From assembly GCA_035048815.1 (NCBI GenBank), contig JAUCBN010000021.1, forward strand, positions 3,317,501 through 3,381,500: DNA of 64,000 nucleotides, in the 5' to 3' direction. The notes below the pieces were generated by a model. That model made no database searches, was not told the origin of the DNA, and saw only the letters and a program-made list of their open reading frames with translations. Made by a program: the position numbers and the translations under genes. This document shows, piece by piece, positions 49,460-60,126 of the stretch (within the stretch, counting starts at the first letter, position 1; every line of letters begins with the position of its first letter). The DNA is from Abelmoschus esculentus. Lineage: Eukaryota > Streptophyta > Magnoliopsida > Malvales > Malvaceae.

Positions 49460-49725
49460 AGGAAAAATTATATCATGGGTCTGACTTTTCATGTTAACTG
49501 TGATCCCATCCAATAATAACCATCCATTCCACCATTAACTTTTATCTTATTTTTTTTCAACCAATGAATCTTTACTCAGAATTTTCATGTCATTTTAAAA
49601 ATATCATTTATGAAAATTATAATAAATACATGGATGATTAGTGACAAAATGGGTAGTTTTTATTGACTATGGACCACGGCTGACGTGGTAGGTCGGGCCT
49701 ATGATATAATCTCTCGTTTATAAGG
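49460..49725. mobile_element. MITE related to the 16.45-kb element
   Basis: The left end GGAAAAATTATATCATGGG(T)C is inverted at the right end (GCCTATGATATAATCTCTCG). The interior GACCACGGCTGACGTGGTA block corresponds to that of the 16.45-kb copy. It has no coding potential. Confidence 0.6.
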
Positions 49726-49733
49726 GTGTGTAT

Positions 49734-50232
49734 TATTCGGTTTTAATCGAATTAATCGATTGAATCAAAATTATTTTGATTAATTCAGTTAGTTAATTTT
49801 TAGTAAATTCGGTTAATGGTTAATTCGGTTCAAAATCAGTTAATTAGTTGAATTAAACCGAAATTATTATATATTAAATATTAAATATTTATTTTTAGTC
49901 ATTTAACTTTTAAAAAATTATAAAATGTTCATTAAATTTTTTATATTATAAAATGGTCATTAAATTTTTAGTAAATTAGTAAAAAATAAAAATTTTATGA
50001 TAAAAAAATTATTTTAGCATAATTTAGTGATCTATTATGTAATTTAACTAAAATTTATAATAAATTTTGATTAATCTGGTTAATTCAGCTAATTAACTGA
50101 AATAATTTTAGTTCAATTAATTTGATTAAAGGTAATTTGGTTCGGTCAACGATTAAAATTTTAAAAATTTCGGTTAATTTTATTTTGATTAAATCGATTC
50201 GACCACCGATCGAATTAATCGAATACACACCC
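49734..50232. mobile_element. About 500-bp TIR element, copy 1 of an inverted pair
   Basis: The ends are GGGTGTGTATTATTCGG and, inverted, GGGTGTGTATTCGATTAATT. The 4-mer ATAA flanks both sides. The interior is AT-rich with GTCATTAAATTTTT-type words. It is non-coding and the superfamily is not assigned. Confidence 0.6.
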
Positions 50233-50400
50233 ATAATTGCTGATTTAAAATTATATACTGATAAGGATGAAGATACCTTGAGGTCCTAAGAGGGAAAGGT
50301 ATAAACGTGTTCCACACTTGATTAGTAATGAAATTAAAAGCAAAAGTAGGACATTTTCTTCAACCCTAATAGAATATGAGGGGAACATAACTGAATTCAT

Positions 50401-50431
50401 TGATTAATTAATTAATTAATTAATTAATTTA
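50401..50431. repeat. (TTAA)n microsatellite
   Basis: Runs of ATTA repeated about seven times between the two members of the inverted pair. Confidence 0.85.
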
Positions 50432-50597
50432 AATCAAATATTATAAGGTTATAGATGGAATCAAGATTTGAGATCGAGGAAAACATAAACATTTAAAAGT
50501 GAATGAGTAAATTCATAATTTTTTTTAAAATTTAAATAAAGAGATAAAAGTAAAAATAAAAATCGGAGTGGAGGTGATTGTCACTCTTCACTCACTA

Positions 50598-51092
50598 GGG
50601 GTGTGCATTCGGTTAATTCAATCGATGACAGACCTGAATTAACCAAAATTTTTAAAATTTTAACTGTTAATCAAACCAAATTATCTTTAACCGACTAAAA
50701 TTATTTCGGTTAATTAGCCAAATTAACCGAAATTTATTATAAATTTGAGTTAAATTACATAATAGGTCACTAAATTATGCTAAAATATATTTTAGTCATT
50801 AAATTTTTTATTTTATGCTATTTTAATAAAAATTTAGTGACCATTTTATAATATAAAAAATTTAATGAACATTTTATAGTTTTTTAAAAGTTAAATGAAT
50901 AATATATATAATGACTTTGGTTAATTTGATTAATTCGATTAATTAATTGATTTCGAATCGAACTAATCGATAACCGAATTTAAAAAAAATAATTGTTAAC
51001 GAATTTATTAAAAATTAACCGACCGAATTAACTAAAATAATTTTGATTCAATTCGATCGATTAATTCAATTAAAACCGAATAATACACACAC
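50598..51092. mobile_element. About 500-bp TIR element, copy 2, opposite orientation
   Basis: The reverse complement of this stretch follows copy 1 through its length. For example, the right end CCGAATAATACACAC mirrors the left end of copy 1, and GACCATTTTATAATATAAAA mirrors its centre. ACTA occurs at both edges. Confidence 0.6.
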
Positions 51093-51728
51093 TACTTCTA
51101 ACCCTACGTAGCTTTGTCAATATTTTCAATCAATCTAATTATTGTATAAATATATCTTTTCATAGACGAAACCACGTAGAGACTGAAAGGAGTAACTACC
51201 TCCAACTTTAAATGGTTTAATTGTTTTTATACCATGATAATTTTAAATTATTGCAATGAAGTCCTTACCATTTTTAAAAGATTTTTTATTTATTATTTTT
51301 TTAAGACCCTTTAGTTAACATTAATAAAATCAAATCTTGACCCATATTTTTTTAATTACTTTATAAGACTATTTTTAAAATTAATAAAATTACTTTTTAA
51401 AACTTTATTTCTCTTAAAATTAATTAATTTATTTTCTTATAATTTAATCTTGACTTTTTCCCTCTTACATTATCCCACCCCTATTATCAATGGATATTTA
51501 GTTATATTTAATTTATTATTTGATTTAATTAAATTTAATGATACTTTTATAAAGTTTAATAATAATTTTTTTTGAAAAATTTAATTTAAGTTTTAAATAT
51601 TAATATTGTTGTAAAATATTTTTTAAAAAATAAACGATCATTTAAATATAATATAATAAGTTATAAATATATATTTAAATCATATTTAATTTTTTAATAT
51701 TTTAATATAAAAATCTATCGACTTAATA
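51093..51728. other. AT-rich spacer
   Basis: No gene, RNA or clear element seen. Confidence 0.4.
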
Positions 51729-51730
51729 TA

Positions 51731-51987
51731 CTACTCTCTCTATCCCACTTAAGATGTCTAGTATTAATTTTTTAAAAGTCAAATTTTTAAAACTTTAATC
51801 ATAATTATTTAAAATATTTTATTTTATTAAATTTTATAAAAATATATTTTTAAACTACTTGATTAAAGGTTTTTAAAATATTTTTTTTAAAATTTTATCT
51901 ATAATACATTTAAAGTTACAATGAGTCAAAATTAAAAAAATTTGACTAAAAAATCAATACTGGACAAATTAAATGGAACGAAGGTAG
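51731..51987. mobile_element. Stowaway MITE (Tc1/mariner), 257 bp
   Basis: The ends CTACTCTCTCTATCCCACTT and, inverted, CTACCTTCGTTCCATTTAAT are the Stowaway signature. They are flanked by TA at 51729-51730 and 51988-51989, and the inner TGTC(T/C)AGTATT is shared by both arms. It is non-coding. Confidence 0.85.
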
Positions 51988-51989
51988 TA

Positions 51990-52911
51990 ATATGTTTATT
52001 AGAAAAATAAATTTTTAATGATCTTACATAATCTATTTTTGTAATCTATTTTTTTATAATAAGAATCTCTATTTTTTAGTATATATTTGTTATTATAATA
52101 TAATTTTTATTGATTTTTTAATTTGTTTTATCTGTCGTTTAACCCGATTTTAATATATCTTTATGGTTGTTTGGTACTTGTATAAAAATTCTCACATCAA
52201 GATATTAATTTTTTGATTCGATTCTGTTGGTAGTCATGAAATAGATTAATCCTCACTCGTTTGATGGTTTTTTAGCCGATGAAATCAAACTTATGTAGCA
52301 AACAAATCCGTCAAACAATTTGATTCAATTACCATTTATTTTTTTATTTCGTAAACTGTCTCATTTGATCGAAAATAAAGAGATCGATGAATATTTTTAT
52401 TTCGTAAACCGTTTCTTTACACGTTGATTGAGATTTTTTAATGTTTTTTTTTGATATTTTATAATCTTATTTCATAATATTCAATAAAATCTAAATATTA
52501 TTATTCAAAAAATTTATTAAACATTTAATTATATCTTGATAGAAAAAAACTATAAGCTAATAAATTGTAAAATAAACGCATCACGCTATAATAAATAAAT
52601 AATAAATATATAATTTTAACTCCAAAATCATTTTTAAAACGCAAAAGTTGAAAACTTTAGATTTATACGTTTGAATTGAAAAGTATTATACATTTTTTCC
52701 TAATATTATTTATTTAATATTAAAAAAATATATGTTCTTATTGAATTCAATAAATTCAAAATCTAAAAAAATACAAAAACAGATAATCAACTCTTATTAA
52801 TCGATCATCAATCTAAAATTAATTTAAATCTTATGATATAAAACAAATAAATTAGTATATTCAAATATCCATTCTGACATTTATAAAATTCGGTAATATT
52901 AGAATTAGTAT
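51990..52911. other. AT-rich spacer
   Basis: Low-complexity AT-rich DNA between the Stowaway and the Mutator-like element. A short duplicated phrase TTTTTATTTCGTAAAC occurs twice near 52.35-52.41 kb. No gene seen. Confidence 0.4.
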
Positions 52912-55227
52912 GGGAAAATTATATAAATAGTCACCAAATTTTTAAGACAAATGTTTTTGTCATTTTATTTTTAAAATATTCGATAAGATCATTTAATTCT
53001 GATTTCGTATTTGATGAGGTTATCTAATTTTTAATTCGCATTCGATATGATCTCTACCGTTAAATTTTATTAAAAATTGTCATTAAACTTTTGGGTAAAC
53101 TACATAAAACCACCTAACTATAGGGTTGGTATCGAAATAACCATCATTCTTTAAATTATGAAAAATATATTATTTAACTATTAAAATGATTCTAATATAA
53201 CAATCTGTCATTACAAATTAACAGAGCAAGGACATGGTAGTTAAAAATAAAATGGTGTAATTTTACATTTAATCTATATTAATCATACATTTTTAATTTA
53301 ATTCTAATAAAATAATATAATTACTTATAACATTTTTGGAGAAATTTTTATTAATATTTTTGATTTATTAATTTTTTTCCTCTCAGGTGGTGACATGATT
53401 TATTAAAGGAAAAAATTCAAATGGTACAAGGATGCCTTTGAGGGGATTCAAAACTAGGAAAGTATAATGAATAAGCATTAGGCAAACCATTAAACCAAAT
53501 TGATTTTTGTGATAAAAATACCAAATTCAATGTATATATGTTCACTATTATTTTTTATATTTATTCTTTTATTTTTTCATATAATAATAATTTAATTAAA
53601 ATATTAATTAAATTATTATATATAATAAATTGAAATTTTAAATTATAAAAAAATTATTTAATAAATCCTAAACCACAATCCCTAAATCGTAAATTACGAA
53701 CCATAAATTATGAATCTTAAATATCAAACCCCAAAACTTATATTATAAACCATAAATCCTAAAACCTAAATCATTTTAATGAACCTCAAATTTCAAACCC
53801 TAAATTATAAACCATAAATCCTAAATTATTTTGGATTTATATTTTAGGGTTTGAAATTTGGGTTCATTAAATCATTTAAGGTTTATAATTTAAGGTTTTG
53901 AGTTTTGATAATTAGGGTTAAAATTTTAGGTTTTATTAAATCATTTAGGATTTGAGGTTTAGGTTTATAATTTAGGATTTATTTATAGTTTATTTATAGT
54001 TTGTGGTTTATTTATAGTTCTCGGATCAGTTCGGGTTTATTTTTGATTTATTTATAGTTTGTGGTACGTGGTTTATGGTTTATTAAATAGATTTTTATTA
54101 TAAATTTAAAATTTTAATTTATTATATGTAATAATTTAATTAATTTTTAATTAAATAAAAATATATCTATATTTATGTGTGAAACTAAAAGAGTAAACGT
54201 AAAAAATAAGAGTATATATGTATACTAATGTCGGTGATTTTTAACACCAAAATGAGCTTGGTGCATTGATCAACTTGTTAGTTGCTCTCCTAGTAGTTTG
54301 ATTCTCTTCAGCTTTATCTTATATTAATTAAATCAGATAATTTATTAATTAAAATATTTAATTTTAAAAATATTTTCTTTACTTTATTTATCAAAATATC
54401 AAATATGGTAATATGATAAATCTAATGATATTTTGGATGTGATAAAGTATAAAACAACTAAAAGTCAAAAATTAAAATTCTAAACCTATTAATCTTACCC
54501 AAAGTCAGTTTTTTATTTAAAAATTCATAATGGTATCAAAATTATGTATTACAATTAGATATTTGTAATACATAAAGTTTAAAAGTATTAAATATAATAG
54601 ATAAGATCATTTAATCAATTTTATTTTAAATTATGAACTGTAATTGAATTAAAATAATTTATTTTAAAAATTTGTACTAAAATCAGGTTTGATTAATCTT
54701 TCAAAAATTATTTTATTTAATTATTAATATTAGATTATTCAATTTTCGATCTCATATTATACAAATTAAATCAGATAATTAGAATATTTGATTCAAGTAA
54801 TACTTTTTATTTTACTTATTAAAATATGAAATATGATAAATTTAAGAGGAAAAATAAAAAATATTTCCTATTTTTTTTAAAGTAATCAAAAATTTCAATT
54901 TATATATCCATATCATTTGAGAGTGAACAAAATATAAACAATTCAATATTTAATTGAATGGATTAAAAAAAATTAAACTAGTTACCAAAATAAGAGTGAG
55001 AGAAAAGTTGAGTGATGATTCTTGTACTTTACCCATTTTTAATATGGAGAAATACGATAATTTTTAACGGAATTTTACGGTAAGGACCGTATCAAATGCG
55101 AATTAAAAATTGGATGACTTTATCGAGTGCAAACTAGAAGTTAAATGACCTTGTTAAATATTTTAAAAGTACAACAATCAAAATAATTTTTTCTTAAAAG
55201 TTTAGTGACTATTTATATAATTTACCC
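52912..55227. mobile_element. Non-autonomous Mutator-like element, 2.3 kb, long TIRs
   Basis: About 185 bases at the left end (starting GGGAAAATTATATAAATAGT) are inverted at the right end (GGGTAAATTATATAAATAGT). The two share TCATTTAA(T/C)T and TTTTTAATTCGCATT(C/T)GATA further in. Flanking 9-mers AATTAGTAT (52903-52911) and AATTATTAT (55228-55236) differ at one base, as expected of a Mutator target duplication. No transposase frame is present. The interior contains a large fold-back at 53490-54265. Confidence 0.8.
53490..54265. repeat. 780-bp fold-back nested in the Mutator-like element
   Basis: Arms of nearly 390 bases pair along their length. The outer ACCAA(A/G).T(G/C)ATTTT, the middle AATTAAATTATTA(T/C)ATATAATAAAT and the inner AAATTTCAAACCCTAAA are all found inverted on the other side. 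The apex is near 53.83 kb (ATCCTAAATTATTTTGGAT). Confidence 0.75.
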
Positions 55228-55320
55228 AATTATTATTTGTTACGAATTCAAATAATACTTAAATTTGTATGTTAAAGGATCATTTGGATGCAAAATTTTC
55301 AAACAATACACTAAGATGTT

Positions 55321-55655
55321 ATCGACTGATAATTTGTGGATTATAATGCAAAATTAACCTTAAATACGAAAGTTTGTAAGTAATTTTAATTTTACGGTTT
55401 AAGGATTTAATTCAAGATTTGACGTTTTTAGATTTAGGATTATAACTTTAGAATTTAGGGTTTATGATTAAAATTTAGTATTTAGATGTTAGGTTTTAGA
55501 GTAATATGTTAAGGATTTAAATTTTAACATGTAAAACCTGAATTTTAAATTCTAGTCATAGCCCCTAAATTATAAACCCTAAAATTTTAAACTACTCTAA
55601 ACTCTAAAGTTAAAAACACTTATAAAACTTTTTTGTTTTCACCGTCAGTTCATGA
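55321..55655. repeat. Fold-back element with degenerate CCCTAAA words
   Basis: The left end (ATCGACTGATAAT, AAAGTTTGTAAGTAATTTTA) is mirrored by the right (CTTATAAAACTTTTTTGTTT, TCACCGTCAGTTCATGAT). Its inner words (TTTAGGGTTTATG and ATAAACCCTAAAA) are like those of the 43.46-kb element. Confidence 0.6.
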
Positions 55656-56089
55656 TATAATTACTTAAAAAACTAATAAATTTTTTTGATTAGATAATTA
55701 CAAAGAGACCATCTAAAATTTCTATCAAAATTAACAATTCAAGTATAGCTCATGCCCATGTCAAAATCAAGAAGACAAGACACCATTTTATGAGATAGAT
55801 TTGTCTAAATCTATAAATTCATGTTGTCTTGTTGTCTCTTGTCCATGGAAGCTAAGAAGAGACACAATCCTATGCTCAATTGACATGAGCCTTCCAAAAG
55901 GTAGACCAAGAATTAACATGGTACAAAATCAACACAGACACTTGGTGCCTAGCAATTTGGCCCATGCGACAAGACAAACCCTTTTGTCTCATATTATTGT
56001 AACAATTCGCATCGAATTCGAATTTAAGAGATCATAATTTATAAGGTTATGTTTTTAATTATTTTAAGTTGATTACAAAATAGTATATA
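55656..56089. other. Spacer with no supported gene
   Basis: A stretch of more normal composition at 55.74-56.03 kb reads open for 78 codons on the plus strand but starts with a non-ATG codon and resembles no family known to me. Confidence 0.4.
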
Positions 56090-56093
56090 TTAA

Positions 56094-56674
56094 GTGTGGG
56101 AAAAAAATCCTATTACTCAGTTTTGGTCTCAGATCCGGTTTAATCCGATAATTTTTTATCTGGTATTGGTTTCGGTGGGACCGAGATTAGATCTAAAATT
56201 TAGGTCCCGATCATAATTGGGAACGTGATTGAATCTTGATTTTCTGGATTTGGTACTCGCTGAGTACCCAGTAAGACCGAGACCAATACCAAGTAGATAG
56301 TACTAATTTTCTTGCTTGTTATATACAATATTCTTTTGTTCATTTTTTTATCAAACTTTATTTTATATATGAATATTATAAGTATGACTCTTTATTAAAC
56401 TTTAATTTTAAACATATAATATTCTAATTTTATTATTTAATAATATTATTGATGGTTAAAAATATTCTCTTATTGTTCGTATTTTCTTAATAATAAACCA
56501 AGTGACCGGGTACCCGATATTGATACCGATTTTCATTAGTAACGAGATTGGATCCTAGAATTTAAGATCTGGTATAACTGGAATCGAGACTGAATTCAAT
56601 TTTCAAGAACCGGTGATTATCGGGACCGAGACCAATTCTAATCAAATTTGTCGGGTACCCAATCTTACACACCC
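56094..56674. mobile_element. Putative TIR element rich in ACCGAGACC words
   Basis: The ends GTGTGGGAAAA and, inverted, GGGTGTGTAAGA are each flanked by TTAA (56090-56093 and 56675-56678). The interior repeats GGGACCGAGA and GGGTACCC(A/G). It is non-coding. Confidence 0.45.
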
Positions 56675-58111
56675 TTAATATCTATTTATATTTTTGCATA
56701 ACCTTTGATAAGACACATACCTTACAGACAAAACTACTCAAACCTGGATTTCATAAGATAAATATCATTATCTTCCTCACGGAGACCTCCTCGTTAGGTT
56801 CGATTACAAGGCGAATCTTAATAACCTAAAAACATATTTATTAATTAAAAATAAAATAATTTCATATATTAAGTAAATTGATTTATATTGTGTTATAAAT
56901 GTATAATCATACATTTTAATTTCTGAATTAGGCACGTTCTCTTAAGTAAATACTTGAAGATTTATTCTCAAATTGGTAGATAAACTAAATATATTCTTTT
57001 AAATTGGTACTTTAAAAAAAATTTCTATCAAATTGGCACTCAACTTCAATTCCATCCATTATTTTGAATTTTTATTAACAATTTTAGTCATAGAACTTAT
57101 GCATGCTATCAATTTGATTCATATATTTGTTGGGAAATTAGTTTTGATATAATAATTGAAAAAATATTTTAAAGTAATTTAAAAAGTTTTAAAATGATTC
57201 TTATATCCAAACAACTTAAAAAATAAGTTTGAGAAGTTTTTGAAAGATTTTGAAAGTGTTTAAAACGTTTTAAAGCAGTCAAACTTGTGTTTTGATATGT
57301 TTAAGGGTTCAAGCTACAATTTCAATTATTATATCTATACAGGGTAACCTGTTTTGATATGTTTAAGGGTTCAAGCTATAATTTCCGCACTATCAAAACT
57401 CGTATCTATGCAGGCTTGATCTTATTTATACACCGTATTTCGATATACCTCTATGATGTTTCGATACACCCTTAACGACTATTAACAAAAATAATGGCCA
57501 GGAATCGTACCGATACGGGGACTAAGTATTTCGATACACCTAAAGATTTTTTCATACACCCTTCTTAATTTCAAATTCAACAGATCTTTCCCAAAGAGGT
57601 CATCAAACTTTTATTATATCATAAAAATAATATAACATTTTTGAAAAAAAAAAGAACAAAGAGTAAGTTGATAGAATTTTTAAATATAAAAAGTTAAATT
57701 TATTGATTTATTTAAAATTAAGCTCAAATAAAAAAATATATAATTTTTTTGTACCCATTTAGGTGAAGGTATCTAATTCAAGTACCAACTTAGAAATAAA
57801 AATTGTATCAATTTAAGAAAAAATATCTAGTTCAAGTCTCAATTTAAAAAAATCTGTTTAATTCATGTATAAAATGTACATATAAATCTTTGAAAAATAT
57901 TCTACCTAAGTTTTTTTTTTTTGTCTAATCAGGTATTTAAACTAAAATTTTTATTTAAATTTTGTTTGAACTTGAACTTTTGATTTAAGTTATATTTTTT
58001 TTTCAATTAATTGTTACATTTAAAATGAAAATATTTATACTTTATAAAATTTTAAAATTATTATTCATTTATGTAAGTTTGTCCATTAAAACAAATCAAA
58101 ATTTAACAGAG
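56675..58111. other. AT-rich repeat-derived DNA
   Basis: Contains a 62-bp direct duplication at 57.29-57.41 kb (TTTGATATGTTTAAGGGTTC starts at 57291 and 57353) and TTTCGATACACC words just after it. The remainder is AT-rich filler with no gene. Confidence 0.5.
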
Positions 58112-58812
58112 CCTATTATGAACAAAAAAGTATATATATATATATATATAATTTTAAAATTAAATTCATATATTAGAATGAGTATTGTTGTAAAAATTAT
58201 AAAAATTTTGATATCAATTTTTTGGTATATATCAAAATTTTATATTTTTTTAAAAAAATTCTATATGTATCGAAATTCTTAAGTTTTTTTTAAATTTTTT
58301 GTAAGAAAATGGTATATATTGATATCCTTGCACTATTTGTAAGAAATTCGATATATACAAAAAAATCGCTACCGAAATTATAACTTTTATAACAATTTCG
58401 GTTCTACTAGTTTTATTTTAACTCGCCTCACCGTAGAACTTTCCCGGACCGAAACCTATTATGAAAAAAAAAAGTTAAATATATATAATTTAAAAATTAA
58501 ATTCATATATTAGAATGAGTATTGTTATAAAAATTATAAGAATTTTGATATCAACTTTTTGGTATATACCAAAATTTTTATAATTTTTTTAAGACATTCT
58601 GTATGTATTGAAATTCTTACACTTTCGAAAATTTTGAATTTTTTGTAAAAAATTCAGTATATACCGATATCCTTACACTATTTGTAAGAAATTCGGTATA
58701 TATCAAAAAATCGCTATTAAAATACTTGTAACTTTTACAACAATTTCGATTCTACTTTATTTTAGTCTTATTTTAACTCGCCTCACTGTATAACTTCCCC
58801 GGACAGAAACCT
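58112..58812. repeat. Tandem duplication, unit about 340 bp
   Basis: CCTATTATGAA starts the units at 58112 and 58455. AAATTCATATATTAGAATGA recurs at 58162 and 58499 (offset 337), and TTTTAACTCGCCTCAC occurs near the end of both. A partial CCTATAC follows at the far edge. Confidence 0.85.
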
Positions 58813-59111
58813 ATACAAATGGGCAAGAAAATGACATGTTCCATCTTAATTATGAATCCAACCAGACACTGGGTCCTAGTGTTTTAAGATGATTCATTTT
58901 TATTTTCCCTGTGTTGACCTTTTCTAAAGCTAGAACACTGGGAGAGACAGCAAGGGTGCACGTTTGCAATAAAAACACCATTACAGACGTGTTTGAACAT
59001 TGTCCAACCAAAAACCTTCTGAACCGCCATTAAAACACCAAACACTCTACCTTTTCTTTCACTCTAAAAACAATGTGAGAGCTGCCATTGTTGTCAACTC
59101 AAGAACAAAAC

Positions 59112-59165
59112 ATGAAACCAGTTAATGACAACAACAACCACTTCTTGTTCCAACTTGCTTCATAG
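59112..59165 (+). other. Upstream open reading frame in the inferred PIP5K leader
   Basis: ATG at 59112 reads 17 codons (MKPVNDNNNHFLFQLAS) to TAG, in a stretch that looks like a transcribed leader ending at a possible donor after GAATTTGAAG (59210). The leader exon itself is inferred. Confidence 0.3.
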
Positions 59166-59480
59166 CACACTTCCAAGTTCATCATGCATTCACCTTGATT
59201 GAATTTGAAGGTACATTTTTTCTTCATAGAATTATAACATCGATGATGATGATAATAATGATTATTTTTATTTTATCGAAATAGATTGAGTAATAATTCG
59301 ATTGATATCGTTATTATTACGACAGTTAATAGCAATAGATTGGTTAAGCATAATGAACTCTTGGTAGAAATCATAAGAGTTTTGGTTATCATAATAAATA
59401 TAAGTGGTTTAATTAATTAGTTTTATTCAAAGAAAAAAAAAAGATTGAAAATTCTAAACTTCTAATGATAATGAATAATA

Positions 59481-59736
59481 GGTTTAATACATTTTTAACT
59501 CTTAAATTATACCCGTTTTTTCAATTTGTCCCCTAATTTTTTTGGCCCATTTTGCCCCTAAATTTTACGAAATTAAACCAAAATCACCCTTATATAAGGG
59601 GTAGTTTGGGAAAATTGGTATAATTTAGGAGTAATTTGATAACGACGTAAAGTTTAGAGGGTAAAACAGATTAAAAAATAGTTTAGAGGATAAATCGAGA
59701 AAACATGTATAATATTTGGGATAAATGTATTAAGCC
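59481..59736. mobile_element. MITE upstream of the PIP5K coding region
   Basis: The left end GGTTTAATACATTTTTAACT and the inverted right end GGCTTAATACATTTATCCC match. Inward blocks (TTTGTCCCCTAA, TTTGCCCCTAAATTTTACG) are mirrored too. It is non-coding and probably lies in the leader intron. Confidence 0.6.
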
Positions 59737-60126
59737 TATATACTACTATGCTAAATATAATTAGTTATATAATTGGGACACTTTTAAGACACTAAAATTG
59801 TCCATGAAACCCTTGTGTTGTCCCTCCAATTGTTTGGTCACCTAGTTATTTCAGGCACCAAATCTGAGGGAACTGTTTTGTTCTATGATCCCCAATCAAA
59901 CAAAACCAAAAGGAAAACAGAACATCCCAGAATCAAAGAGAATGATGCTACTTTTATGTCAATTTTCTCATTTCTTCTTCTTTTTGGAGACATTACACTT
60001 GAATATCCAAGAGCAGGAGAAAGAGATGAAGAGGGACATGTTTTGATCTTCTGAGTTATTGTTTAAAAGGTCTGAGCTTGAAGAAAGATATGTAATTTTT
60101 ATTTGTTTTTTTCACAGAATAAACAA

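Noticed and set aside
58025..58282. 85-codon plus-strand frame
   Set aside because: Ile/Lys-rich frame made by AT-rich tandem repeat sequence; the second repeat unit does not preserve it.
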